Assembly: GCA_002329365.1 (NCBI GenBank)
Contig: DCUB01000012.1
Coordinates: 40,931 to 104,930 of the forward strand
From: Ruminococcaceae bacterium UBA1425
GTDB taxonomy: Bacteria; Bacillota; Clostridia; Oscillospirales; Acutalibacteraceae
Reading direction: 5' to 3'
DNA length: 64,000 nucleotides
Shown: positions 33,349-42,201 of the stretch, piece after piece
Layout of the letters: the number at the start of each line of letters is the position of its first letter
How positions within the stretch are numbered: the stretch's first letter is position 1
Notes under the pieces: generated by a model
Told to the model about the DNA's origin: nothing
The model's input: only the letters and a program-made list of their open reading frames with translations
The model's database searches: none
Translations under genes and position numbers: made by a program

Positions 33349-35532
33349 ATGAAATTAAAAAAACTGTTCTGCATTATTATGGCTCTTGTTATTGCGGCCG
33401 CACTTTTGCCGTCGTGCAACAGGAATCCGGGCTTAAGCGAAACGCTTGCCCCCCCGGACGATACATGGCATGAAATACCGGCGGGCGAAACCGTAAGCGA
33501 AATGCCCGAGGAAGAAAGAAACGCGCTGATTCTTTCCATACTCGGCGAGGATTCCGCCTGGGACGGCGATTACAACACCTTAACCGATATTCAGAAAAAC
33601 CTCATAGTTTCAAAAATGGCGGAGAGAGGCTATAACGTCAAAATCACCTCCGACGGCATAGTATATCTTTCAAGCGCGCCTGCCCCGACGGAGCAGGAGT
33701 TCATGGAAATTATAAAAGAAACCTTCGGAAACGATTTTGAGTGGACGGGATTTTCGTCGCTTACCGAATTGCAGCTTATTATGCTTACAAACGCTCTTAA
33801 AAAAGCTGGATACAGCGCGACTGTTACAAACGCCGGCATATCTTATTACAACACAAAGACGGCTCCGAAGTCGAAGAAGTATTATCAGAACCCGTCAAAA
33901 TCCGAAATAGACGCCGTAGTAAAAGATGTGCTTAAGGATGATTACAGCTCATGGAACGGTAACCTCAAAAGCATCGATGAACCAAAGCTAAATCAGATAA
34001 TCGATACCTTCAACAACGCGGGCTATAACGTCGGAGTAAGCGACGACGGCTCAAGGCTCGAACGTCTTGAGGAGCCACCCTCGGAAACAACCGCAGTCAT
34101 TAACACCGGCTCGCTCAACACGGGTTCAGGGACGACAACAAGGCCCTCCGGCGGCGAAGCGACAACAAAGCCTTCACCCGAAACCACAACAAAGCCCGGC
34201 GGCCCCGTTAAATCGCTTCAGCAAGCATCGCTTTTCACCTTCGGCGGCACGGGGGGCGACAGATTCCTAAACGCAGTTGCGCTTTCCGACGGCGGATATG
34301 TCGTTATCGGAAACTTCCAGTCCAGCAACGGCGATTATGCCGACGCCACAGGAAACTGGACAATGATCCGAAGCTCCGTCATAAGGTTTGACGAGTCGGG
34401 CAACGTCGTATGGAAGCGCTATATAGGCGGCGACGGCGGGCTTGAGCTTAAGGCCGCGGCCCAGCTTAAGGACGGCGGCATTGTCTGCGTAGGGTACACA
34501 ACCTCCAAGGTAATAAGCACGCTCGACGGCAACCTTAACATCACGGGAACAAAAAACGGCGTTGACGGAATAATTGTAAAATATAAACAAAACGGTGACC
34601 TCGATTGGGCAAAGATTGTAAAGGGCAGCAAGGGCGACACCTTTGTTTCGGTTTGCGCAACTCCCGACGGCGACTTCATTGTGGGCGGCAAAACCGAGTC
34701 GAGCGACGGTGACTTCGCGGGGCTGAAGGACGGCTTTATCGCGGCCGTCCTCACAAGATACTCGGCGGACGGTCAGACGGTGCAATGGAGGCTTGCCTTC
34801 TCGGGCAGCATGTTCAACAGAATTGACGCTGTCGCGACAACGCCCGACGGCTATGTCTACGCCGTCTGCAACACAAACTCCGGTGATCTGTTTTTCAGCG
34901 AATGGGCGGGGCACGGCGACAGCGACACAATCGTTATGAAAATATCCATGAACGGCAAGCCGATTTGGTATAAATCGGTTTACAGCTCCGGATACGACGA
35001 GTTTCTCGGTCTTGCGGTAGCACCCGACGGAGGGTGCGTAATCGCCGGACGCTTTTCAGAAAACAGGCTGTCTGAGGGCACGTTCAACGGCATTCACAAT
35101 TACGGCGGAACGGACACGGCTGTTTTGAAGTTTAAGCCCGACGGCGTCAACGGCGAGGGCATTATCGAGTGGATAACTCCGATAGGAGGCCTGGGCTCGG
35201 ATATTATGACCGGGCTTGTTGCGGTTAACGGCGGATATGTCGCCGTTGGACAGACGGCGTCGTCAAACCAGCAGTTCGCCGCCATCCTCAACAAGGGCGA
35301 GCTTGACGTATTCTTAGCTTACTTCAGCGAAAGCGGAATGCTGCTCGACATGAAGTCAGTGGCGGGCAGCCGCAACGACGCGGGACTCGGCATTGCCACA
35401 TACGACGGCAAAAGGGTTATTGTGGTCGGCGCGACAAGGTCTGACGACGGCTCCTTCGCCGGTAAGCTGCCGAAAAGCAGCGGCTCGTCAAACATTTCGT
35501 ATGTCGGCGTGTTCGACATAAAGAACAAATAA
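33349..35532 (+). CDS. large lipoprotein with three N-terminal tandem repeats and a propeller-like domain
   Basis: A 727-residue surface lipoprotein. Signal peptide with lipobox LLPSC (Cys23). Residues about 52-108, 113-168 and 182-238 are three copies of a 56-residue unit: a helix, an acidic D-x-x-W-x-G turn, a (S/T)L-x-(E/D)-x-Q-type helix, then GY(N/S)-x-x-(V/I)T-x-x-GI-x-Y. I do not recognise this unit. A Thr/Pro/Gly-rich linker (about 245-286) leads to residues 295-727, a repeated beta unit with FGGTGGDRFLNAVALSDGGY-type starts (GG-x-G-D-x-F, DGG-(Y/F)-(V/I)-x-x-G), about seven to eight blades by eye, as in secreted propeller proteins. AAAGGA lies 11 bases before the ATG. It is monocistronic. 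Role unknown; binding or sensing at the cell surface is a guess. Confidence 0.7.
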   Translation: MKLKKLFCIIMALVIAAALLPSCNRNPGLSETLAPPDDTWHEIPAGETVSEMPEEERNALILSILGEDSAWDGDYNTLTDIQKNLIVSKMAERGYNVKITSDGIVYLSSAPAPTEQEFMEIIKETFGNDFEWTGFSSLTELQLIMLTNALKKAGYSATVTNAGISYYNTKTAPKSKKYYQNPSKSEIDAVVKDVLKDDYSSWNGNLKSIDEPKLNQIIDTFNNAGYNVGVSDDGSRLERLEEPPSETTAVINTGSLNTGSGTTTRPSGGEATTKPSPETTTKPGGPVKSLQQASLFTFGGTGGDRFLNAVALSDGGYVVIGNFQSSNGDYADATGNWTMIRSSVIRFDESGNVVWKRYIGGDGGLELKAAAQLKDGGIVCVGYTTSKVISTLDGNLNITGTKNGVDGIIVKYKQNGDLDWAKIVKGSKGDTFVSVCATPDGDFIVGGKTESSDGDFAGLKDGFIAAVLTRYSADGQTVQWRLAFSGSMFNRIDAVATTPDGYVYAVCNTNSGDLFFSEWAGHGDSDTIVMKISMNGKPIWYKSVYSSGYDEFLGLAVAPDGGCVIAGRFSENRLSEGTFNGIHNYGGTDTAVLKFKPDGVNGEGIIEWITPIGGLGSDIMTGLVAVNGGYVAVGQTASSNQQFAAILNKGELDVFLAYFSESGMLLDMKSVAGSRNDAGLGIATYDGKRVIVVGATRSDDGSFAGKLPKSSGSSNISYVGVFDIKNK

Positions 35533-35620
35533 TACGCGCCGCGGTTATGGCTGTGACGTGATTCTGAATACTCGGGTGGCCGAGGGCCGATGTACCAATA
35601 AATGTTTGAATGTTAATGTC

Positions 35621-35692
35621 ATAGGGGCGCACCTGTGTGTGCGCCCATAAACTTTATTATGCCTTGCGGAACGGTCAAGAACGTTCCCTACG
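35621..35692. repeat. GGGCGCAC palindrome and GTAGGG-type palindrome
   Basis: 35621-35648: ATAGGGGCGCACCTGTGTGT then GCGCCCAT, arms GGGCGCAC/GTGCGCCC. 35666-35692: GCGGAACGGTCAAGAACGTT then CCCTACG, a minus-strand unit of the AACGGTC class. Two different arm sequences, same edge. Confidence 0.75.
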
Positions 35693-35742
35693 CAAAATGA
35701 TATGTTCACAGTTTGTTATAATTAAAAAGGGGCTATAAAAAA

Positions 35743-35828
35743 CCGCGAACGGTCAGGACAAATTCCTGCATGTTGTTTTCAAAGCTTTGAGAAAACCAAC
35801 ATATGCAGGGAACGATCCTGACCGTTAC
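35743..35828. repeat. 86-bp inverted-repeat element, second copy
   Basis: Imperfect inverted repeat beginning GCGAACGGTCAGGACAAATT and ending in CCTGACCGTTACG. Left half matches 31239-31285 (AACGGTCARGACAAATYCCTGC then GTTGTTTTC) with a few changes, but the right half has diverged and gained a CCAACATA segment that now pairs with TGTTG of the left half. It shows pairing maintained despite sequence change. Confidence 0.75.
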
Positions 35829-35851
35829 GATTTTTATTGCCTCGTTATGAA

Positions 35852-36904
35852 TTAAAACTTAATGACCTCGTTTTTCGCAGCCGACTCAAAAATGGATTCG
35901 ATAAGTTTTACGGAATTCCTGAGCTGGTCGTGCGTTACTACAATAGGCTCCTCGCCGTTAATGGCGGCTATCAGGTTTTTGTAGTAGGATGCCCAGTCGG
36001 CGTCAACCTTTTCTATGGGAACGCTCTTGACGGTGTCGCTGTTTCTCGGCGCCATTGTTTTTGTAAGCCCCGCTCCCGCCGCGACAGGCGTTACGTCGTA
36101 TTTTTCCCAGTTGATGACCTTGACTATCTCGCCGTCGCATCTCCAGTTCTTGATTACGGCGGAGCCGTTATCGCCGAGAACATACCAGCGCGGCATTTCG
36201 ATGAAGTTGTTTGTGACAACCTCTACAAGCCATTCTATGCCGCCCTCAAATTTGCAGATTGCATAAAATCCGTCGTCGCACTCGTCATTTGTGATGTTTG
36301 TCATCGTCGCGTATACTGAAAGCAGCTTTCGGGGAGCCATCATCATGAGCATCTGGTCGAGCAGATGAACGCCCCAGTCGAGCAGCATGCCTCCGCCGTG
36401 CTCCTTTTCGCCGCGCCAGCCTTCGGGAATGCCGTGCGAGCCGTGAACCTTTGACTCGAAGCGGAAGACGTTTCCGACTGTCTTTTCTTCAAAAATCTTT
36501 TTTGCCGTAAGGTAGTCCTCGTCCCAGCGCCTGTTCTGATGAACGGTGAAAAGCTTGCCCGACTCATTGGCGGCGGCTATCATGTCCTCAAGGTCATCTG
36601 ATGTCATTGTCACGGGCTTTTCGCACACCACGTTTTTGCCCGCTCTCAACGCGTCGATAACGATTTCCTTATGTACGTCGTTCGGGGTTGCGACAACGAC
36701 GACGTCGATACGGTTGTCGGCGAGCAGCTCCTTTCGGGAATTGAAACAGCTTATCCCCTTTTTCTTTGCCACTTCATGCCTTTTGGGGTCAATGTCGTAG
36801 ACGCCTATAAGCTCAATGCCGTCTACCGTCTGCATTTTGTCGGCATGAAAGCCGCCCATTCCGCCATAGCCTATTACCGCTCCGCCGAGCGTTTTTTTAC
36901 CCAT
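35852..36904 (-). CDS. Gfo/Idh/MocA family oxidoreductase
   Basis: A 350-residue NAD(P)-dependent dehydrogenase. The Rossmann start is GGAVIGYGGMGGFHADKM; the cofactor/substrate motif EKPVTM lies at about residue 95 and the C-terminal alpha/beta domain has HGGGMLLDWGVHLLDQMLMM, with the conserved Asp and His of sugar/inositol dehydrogenases. ATG 36904 has AAGGTG 6 bases upstream. It follows an isomerase-like gene (36949) in the same direction with a 44-base gap, so the two probably act in the same catabolic route for a sugar or cyclic polyol. Substrate unknown. Confidence 0.88.
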   Translation of the reverse strand: MGKKTLGGAVIGYGGMGGFHADKMQTVDGIELIGVYDIDPKRHEVAKKKGISCFNSRKELLADNRIDVVVVATPNDVHKEIVIDALRAGKNVVCEKPVTMTSDDLEDMIAAANESGKLFTVHQNRRWDEDYLTAKKIFEEKTVGNVFRFESKVHGSHGIPEGWRGEKEHGGGMLLDWGVHLLDQMLMMMAPRKLLSVYATMTNITNDECDDGFYAICKFEGGIEWLVEVVTNNFIEMPRWYVLGDNGSAVIKNWRCDGEIVKVINWEKYDVTPVAAGAGLTKTMAPRNSDTVKSVPIEKVDADWASYYKNLIAAINGEEPIVVTHDQLRNSVKLIESIFESAAKNEVIKF

Positions 36905-36948
36905 ATCATTCACCTTCAAATATTATATATATTGTGTGGTTTTTTGCC

Positions 36949-37914
36949 TTAAATCCACCACATTTCGCCGCTTTTTTCTGTTATTAAAACGCCTTTTAAG
37001 AATTCGACCGCCTTTGAAAGCCCCTCGTTCTGGCTCATGAGGCTGTCCTCGTGCTCAATGCTTATCGCGTAGTCGTAGCCCACCATGCGAAGGTTTGAAA
37101 TGATGTCCTTCCAGTACTCCGCGCCGTTGCCGTAGCCTATCGAGCGGAAAATCCACGAACGGTTAAGCTCGTCGGCGTATGACTTCACGTCAAGTACGCC
37201 GTTTACGGCGGTGTTGTATTTGTCAAGCTTCGTATCCTTCGCGTGGAAATGGAATATGGCGTCGCCCAGCTTGCGGATACAGGCTACAGGCTCCATGCCC
37301 TGCCATATGAGATGGCTCGGGTCGAAGTTCGCACCGATTTCGGGACCGACGGCTTCGCGCAGCTTTAAAAGGCTTTCGGTGTTGTAGACGCAAAAGCCGG
37401 GATGCATTTCAAGCGCTATCTTGTTAACACCGTGCGTCTTCGCGAAAGACACAAGGTCTTTCCAGTAGGGAATCAGCACCTCGTTCCACTGCCATTCGAG
37501 CAGCTCCGAAAAGTCGTTCGGCCACGGACAAGTAACCCAGTTCGGATATTTCGCGTCTTTGCTGTCGCCGGGGCAGCCCGAAAACGTGTTAATCTGGTGA
37601 AGCCCCAGCTTTTCGGCAAGAAGTATGGCGTCGCGGATTACCTTGTCGCCCGCCGCCGCCTCGTCTTTGTTCGGATGAACGGGGTTCGCGTGGCAGCTTA
37701 GCGCGCTGATTTCAAGCCCGTATTTCGCGACTGTCGCCTTAAATTCCTCAAGCTTTGAAGCGTCTGACAGCAGCTCGTCGGGATTGGCGTGGGCGTTTCC
37801 CGGATATCCGCCGCAGCCTATCTCAATCATCTCAATGCCGAGCGACTTGAAGTATTTGCACGCCTCGTCAAGGGAGAGGTTGCTTAAAAGCGTGGTGAAT
37901 ACGCCGAGTTTCAT
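36949..37914 (-). CDS. sugar phosphate isomerase/epimerase-like TIM barrel protein
   Basis: A 321-residue xylose isomerase-like protein. Metal-site strands are MIEIGCGGYPG, LEMHPGF (Glu and His), GANFDPSHLIW (Asp and His), FHFHAKDT (His) and ISIEHED (Glu). The GANFDPSHLIWQG segment and length of about 320 match the group often paired with Gfo/Idh/MocA dehydrogenases. GGTGAG precedes the ATG. It sits directly upstream of such a dehydrogenase gene. Confidence 0.87.
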   Translation of the reverse strand: MKLGVFTTLLSNLSLDEACKYFKSLGIEMIEIGCGGYPGNAHANPDELLSDASKLEEFKATVAKYGLEISALSCHANPVHPNKDEAAAGDKVIRDAILLAEKLGLHQINTFSGCPGDSKDAKYPNWVTCPWPNDFSELLEWQWNEVLIPYWKDLVSFAKTHGVNKIALEMHPGFCVYNTESLLKLREAVGPEIGANFDPSHLIWQGMEPVACIRKLGDAIFHFHAKDTKLDKYNTAVNGVLDVKSYADELNRSWIFRSIGYGNGAEYWKDIISNLRMVGYDYAISIEHEDSLMSQNEGLSKAVEFLKGVLITEKSGEMWWI

Positions 37915-38017
37915 TTTTTCTCACCGTTTGCGGCACAAAAATATATCCCTTGCCGCATCCTTTCTTTTTTTCTGAGTCAATTGCGCGTATATAAGACTTT
38001 GAAAATACAATTTACCT

Positions 38018-38085
38018 GTAGGGAACGGTCTTGACCGTTCCGCAAGGTTTTATGAAGCTTCGGACACGGCGCGCCGTGTCCCTGC
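38018..38085. repeat. GTAGGG-type palindrome next to a GGACACGG palindrome
   Basis: 38018-38042: a perfect GTAGGG unit with arms GGAACGGTC/GACCGTTCC around TT. 38062-38081: GGACACGGCGCGCCGTGTCC, a perfect 20-base palindrome edged by CTTC and CTGC. They separate the two halves of the dehydrogenase/isomerase region; a short stretch of unknown meaning (38086-38178) follows. Confidence 0.85.
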
Positions 38086-38178
38086 ACCCTTTATCACCCA
38101 GACCTTAACGTTACGATTACGGTATAACCTTTACAATCCCCGGGTCGTCGAGGGCGCCGACACCTACAATTCCGGGCA

Positions 38179-38904
38179 TTACACGTTTGCCTTTAAATAT
38201 TCCATGCTGCGGGCGATGTCAAGCAGCCCCGTCGGCTCCGGGTCGTCGTTTTCAAGCACAAGCCACTCGAGTCCTATATCCTTAGCCGCTCTTATGACGG
38301 TCCCGAGGTCGCAGTCGCCCTCGCCGAGAGCCTTTGGCTTGCGGTCTGTTCCGTCCTTTATGTGAACGCCTATAATCCTGTCCTTGTTTTCGGTTATGTA
38401 CTTATAATTGTCGACTCCGGCACAGAAGCTCCAGTAGGTATCTATCTGAAGATATGCAGCCTCGCCTATCAGGTCCTCGCACAGCTTTCCGTCGAACTTG
38501 AACTTAAATTCCTCAGAGTGGTTGTGATAGTAGAATTTAATGCCCTCTTTTTCGCCCGCCTCGTTTGCCGCCTTGTAAATTCTTCTGAGCCTGTCAATGT
38601 CCTCCTTTGTGCCGTGAGCCGCGCCGCCCGTGCCGTAGGCGTTCATGCCAAGTATTTTTGCCGTTCTGATTGCCGCCGCGATGTTTTCCTCTCCGTCGAA
38701 GGTATCGACGCCGGAGTGGCATCCGACCGCTACAAGCCCCGCTTCGTCGAGCGCCGCCCTGATAACCTCGGGCTCAAGGCCGTTATAGCCCGCAAACTCC
38801 ACGCCGTCAAAGCCGAGAGCCTTGACCTTTTTGAAGATTGCGAGAAACTCCTCGGGAGTGCTGTAATCACGTCTTAAGGAATAAAGCTGAACCGCAAATT
38901 TCAT
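38179..38904 (-). CDS. sugar phosphate isomerase/epimerase-like TIM barrel protein
   Basis: A 241-residue compact member of the xylose isomerase-like superfamily. Strand-end motifs: VQLYSLRRD at the N-terminus, FDGVEFAGY (Glu), GCHSGVD, YYHNHSEEF (His and Glu), LQIDTYW (Asp), IGVHIKDG (His) and WLVLENDDPEP (Glu). The start is 14 bases after the stop of the upstream dehydrogenase gene, so the two are cotranscribed. The YYHNH-EF form is typical of enzymes handling keto-sugars or inositol derivatives; substrate unproven. Confidence 0.87.
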   Translation of the reverse strand: MKFAVQLYSLRRDYSTPEEFLAIFKKVKALGFDGVEFAGYNGLEPEVIRAALDEAGLVAVGCHSGVDTFDGEENIAAAIRTAKILGMNAYGTGGAAHGTKEDIDRLRRIYKAANEAGEKEGIKFYYHNHSEEFKFKFDGKLCEDLIGEAAYLQIDTYWSFCAGVDNYKYITENKDRIIGVHIKDGTDRKPKALGEGDCDLGTVIRAAKDIGLEWLVLENDDPEPTGLLDIARSMEYLKANV

Positions 38905-38918
38905 GTTAAATACTCCTG

Positions 38919-40004
38919 TCAGTTAAAATAGACGGGCTTGCCTGTTTTTGAGGATTTGTAGATAGCCTCAAGAATCTGCGTGACGACAAGCGCCTGGCTC
39001 GCCTTTGTCGGAACTTCCTTGTCGTTTATTACGGCGTCTATCCACGCCCTTGCCTCAAGCTCGGACGGTTCCGCGCCCCTGCTGCCTTCAAAGAACGCAA
39101 CGCCTCCCGTTTTGAAGTCGGGTCTTTCTATAACCTGCCGGTTGTTCTTGACATAGTTTATGCGAAGTCCGTCGAGCATGTCTGCGCCCGCCTTATCGCC
39201 CGCAAGGAGAGTAATTGCCTCGTGCGGGTCCGCGATATTCAAAGCCCAGCTTGATTCAAGGACAATAGTCGCGCCGTTTTTCATAACGATGAAGCCGAAC
39301 GCGGAATCCTCGACAGTGTACAGCTTGGGGTCCCAGTCGCCCCATGCGTTTGCCGTTTGTGTCTGGTCGCCGAGCATCTTGTATTTTGTGCCCACGACCA
39401 TTTTCGGCTCGTAGTTGTTCATAAGCCACAGCGTAAGGTCGAGCGCGTGTGTGCCGATGTCGATAAGCGGGCCGCCGCCCTGCTCGTATTCGTTGAGGAA
39501 AACGCCCCATGTGGGAACGGCTCGGCGGCGGAGAGCTATCGCCCGCGCGTAATAAATGTTGCCGAGCTCGCCGTTTTGGCATACCTGTTTAAGATACTGC
39601 GAATCGCCCCTCCAGCGCTGCTGATAGCCTATTGTCAGCTTTTTGCCGGTGCGTACGGAGGCATCGTACATCTTTTTTGCCTCGGCATAGGTCTTTGCCA
39701 TGGGCTTTTCGCACATGACGTGCTTGCCTGCCTCAAGAGCGTCGACTGTTATAAAGCTGTGCGAACGGTTCGGTGTACAAACATGAACGACGTCGATGGA
39801 CTCGTCCTTTAAGAGCTCCTTGTAGTTTACATAGACCTTTGCGTCCTCTGTTCCGAACTTTTCGGCCGCCTTTACGGCTTTTTCCTCAACGATGTCGCAG
39901 AAGGCCACCATTTCGACCTCGGCTATTTTTGCGAGGTTCGGCATATGCTTGCCGTTTGCAATGCCGCCGCAGCCTATGATTCCGACCCTGACCTTTTTGC
40001 TCAT
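38919..40004 (-). CDS. Gfo/Idh/MocA family oxidoreductase
   Basis: A 361-residue NAD(P)-dependent dehydrogenase. N-terminal VRVGIIGCGGIANGKHMPNL is the Rossmann fingerprint; CEKPMAKTY is the family EKP motif; QQRWRGDSQYLKQV and QGGGPLIDIGTHALDLTLWLM form the substrate side. ATG 40004 has GAGGAA 8 bases upstream. First gene behind the promoter at 40114-40141, followed by an isomerase-like gene. It is only distantly similar to the dehydrogenase at 35852. Confidence 0.9.
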   Translation of the reverse strand: MSKKVRVGIIGCGGIANGKHMPNLAKIAEVEMVAFCDIVEEKAVKAAEKFGTEDAKVYVNYKELLKDESIDVVHVCTPNRSHSFITVDALEAGKHVMCEKPMAKTYAEAKKMYDASVRTGKKLTIGYQQRWRGDSQYLKQVCQNGELGNIYYARAIALRRRAVPTWGVFLNEYEQGGGPLIDIGTHALDLTLWLMNNYEPKMVVGTKYKMLGDQTQTANAWGDWDPKLYTVEDSAFGFIVMKNGATIVLESSWALNIADPHEAITLLAGDKAGADMLDGLRINYVKNNRQVIERPDFKTGGVAFFEGSRGAEPSELEARAWIDAVINDKEVPTKASQALVVTQILEAIYKSSKTGKPVYFN

Positions 40005-40356
40005 ATGGTTTTCCTCACATTCGTATTCATAATTTTTACCGTTCCGGAGCCGCTCCGGCAAACGCACGCCCCGCGTTTTTATGAAGCCCGCGAAGCGTTA
40101 ATATACAAGCTTAATTATAACTTTTTGTAGTGAATATGCAAGTAAAAAGACAAAAAAAACAGTAAAAAAGAACGCAGCATTTTTGTTGATATTTAACAAA
40201 AATACCGCGCGTGATGTTCGTGTGTGAAAACGGGTTGAAAACGGTGAAAAGCATCCCCTCTTTTTTGCAATCCGCACTTTAAAAATACAGTCTTTACCGC
40301 TGAATGTCAATGACTGATTGCTACTGTTTGACGGAGTTTCCGTAAATTAATACGCG
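40005..40356. other. intergenic region upstream of the dehydrogenase-isomerase unit
   Basis: About 350 bases. It holds the minus-strand promoter at 40114-40141, a CCGGAGCCGCTCCGG dyad at about 40044-40058 in the leader, and an A/T-rich stretch with no recognised element between 40142 and 40356. No gene seen. Confidence 0.55.
40114..40141 (-). promoter_or_regulatory. promoter of the dehydrogenase-isomerase unit
   Basis: On the minus strand TTGCAT (40136-40141), 16-base spacer, TATAAT (40114-40119), about 110 bases before the start codon. The leader includes the CCGGAGCCGCTCCGG dyad, which could be an operator or hairpin. Confidence 0.65.
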
Positions 40357-40935
40357 TCAATCCTCGTATGTCCTTTCACAAACTTCGCGGATTTTGTCGC
40401 GCAGCTTTAAAAAATCCTCAAGGGCAAGCGGCTTCTGGCTCTGGTTTCGCAGCAGGGACGCGGGGTGGAACGTGCCCATCATAAGCGTGCCGTTCTTTTC
40501 AAAAAAAACGCCGTGCTCCTGCGTTACCCTGAAGTCGGGTGATATGAGCCGCTGGGCGGATATCCTGCCTAAGCACACAATGATTTTAGGGCGCATAAGG
40601 CGAACCTGCTCGCGCAGCCATTTGATGCATTCGTCCTGCTCCTCCGGCTTCGGGTCGCGGTTTTGCGGGGGACGGCACTTGACCATATTGGCTATGTAGA
40701 TGTTCTTATTTCTGTCAAGGTCTATTGCGTCGAGATATTTGTCCAAAAGCTGTCCGGCGCGCCCGACAAACGGCTCGCCCTTCAAATCCTCCTGCTCTCC
40801 GGGGCCCTCGCCCACAAACATGACCTCTGCGTTTTCGTTACCCACACCGAAAACAAGGTTTGTCCGCGTTTCGCCCAAAGGACACCTCATGCAGGACATG
40901 CAGTCTTTTTTAAGCGGCTCCCAGCTGCCGTACAT
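40357..40935 (-). CDS. family 4 uracil-DNA glycosylase (iron-sulfur)
   Basis: A 192-residue type 4 UDG that removes uracil from DNA. Cluster cysteines C15 and C18 (MSCMRCPL), C87 (VKCRPPQNR) and C103 (QDECIKWL) match the 4Fe-4S pattern. Catalytic motifs are [20 protein letters not shown] and FHPASLLRN. The gene starts 4 bases after the stop of the DHHW gene; its AAGGTG site lies within that gene's end, so it appears to be carried on the acylation operon transcript. Base-excision repair would continue with endonuclease IV (7192-8031). Confidence 0.94.
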   Translation of the reverse strand: MYGSWEPLKKDCMSCMRCPLGETRTNLVFGVGNENAEVMFVGEGPGEQEDLKGEPFVGRAGQLLDKYLDAIDLDRNKNIYIANMVKCRPPQNRDPKPEEQDECIKWLREQVRLMRPKIIVCLGRISAQRLISPDFRVTQEHGVFFEKNGTLMMGTFHPASLLRNQSQKPLALEDFLKLRDKIREVCERTYED

Positions 40936-40939
40936 CTTA

Positions 40940-42190
40940 TCACACCTTTTCGGAAAAATTGAAACGATAATACCGAAACATGCTCGGATTTAACATTACG
41001 ATCACCATATCCGGCTTCAGCTTTAGTGCGTATTCCGAGACGGAACCGTAAAAATTCCTCATGTCGAGCGTGTGAAGCTCACGGCAGGCGGCGAGGGAAA
41101 GAAGCGGGGTGGCAACGCAGGAAAACGAGTCGCGGATAATGAGAATCTTGCCTTCGGAGATGTTTTTGTTGATCGTTATTGTCTCGGAGTAATCGCGTCC
41201 CGAATACGCTAAATACGGGCTGCCCTCCATATAGTTTTTTTCAAGATGCTCCTTTTCGATAAACGCTTCATAAAAGCTGCCCTCGCGGCGGAATTCCTCA
41301 CCGTCAAGGTAATGGTCATCTGTTTTATGATAAGAATAAACAATATCGGTTTCGTATTCGGGCAGTAAGAGCACGAAGTCATCGACACCGGCATAATACA
41401 TGCCGACGCGTCTGCCGAGGCTGCCGAGGAACAAATCTTTATAAGTCGTCTGTGTAAATTTATCGCTGTCAAGCAGCGAAGGGTCTGTATTAAAGCCATA
41501 GTCATCGTTCAGCTTTTCACAAAGTCTCTGCATTGACCAAAGCGCGGTTGATGGCAGCCAGTGGTGGTCCGTGCGGAAAAACAGCGGATAATAGTCAAGC
41601 CCGGCTTTTTTGTACTGCCCGCGCATATCAAACGTATCGACCGAATTGCCTTCAAGCACGGAAAGCACACAGTCGGCATTTTCGTTGCTGTAATCCTCGA
41701 CTCCGACGGGCAGTTGCTTGTCATAGGCGCATATTTTACACGGCAGCTGTACATAAAGAAAATCTATTCCTTCCTCCGCGAGGAATTCGGAAAACTCGGT
41801 GATACCGCCGGTTATTTCATTAAGACTTTAATCCGTAAGCTTCGGGAGGCAGGTTGTTAAATATCCGTTGTTCAAACGCACGACATCATTTTTGGGGCCT
41901 GCGTCATAAATATAATCGTTTCCGATAACACGCTGTATCAGCCTGTTGAGGTGTATATAGAATGCCTTGAGTTTTATATCAGGTTCAAGATTAACTCCGC
42001 CGTAGCGGATGTCTAACAGCTTCAATACCGGTGCCTTGATCAGATATGAGAGGGATCTGTCGGACTGTAAAAAACCGTCGATGATATTCAACGCTTGAGG
42101 TTTGCATACTGAAACCATCCCTACCGCAATATAAACGATAAAGAAAACGGACAAAAAATTATTCTTTACAGTTTTCAGGAGGCGTTTCAT
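40940..42190 (-). pseudogene. DHHW-type O-acetylation protein gene with an in-frame TAA
   Basis: One continuous frame of 417 codons including the terminal stop, interrupted only by TAA at 41828-41830. The N-terminal part (120 residues, with one membrane anchor at about 13-30) ends ...LPKLTD; translation past the TAA continues in the same frame with SLNEITGGITEFSEFLAEEG, then DFLYVQLPCKICAYD and the hallmark FFRTDHHWLPSTALW, running to the stop at 40940. The TDHHW motif places it with DHHW/AlgJ-like proteins that work with MBOAT acyltransferases in exporting acetyl groups to glycans; the MBOAT gene lies just upstream. GGGGGAG precedes the ATG. Either a recent nonsense mutation, a sequencing error, or recoding. 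A downstream GTG at 41668 gives a 242-codon fragment but lacks an anchor. Confidence 0.8.
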
Positions 42191-42201
42191 AGCAGCTCCC
42201 C

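Larger units (their letters stand above)
35533..35851. other. repeat-filled gap between convergent genes
   Basis: About 319 bases without a gene. A GGCCGAGGGCC-like dyad at 35578-35589 may terminate the lipoprotein transcript. The rest is mostly three palindromic repeats (35621-35648, 35666-35692, 35743-35828). No other feature seen. Confidence 0.6.

Noticed and set aside
41509..41754. Separate small protein in the DHHW region
   Set aside because: Out-of-frame shadow; the DHHW reading frame is continuous except for the single TAA.
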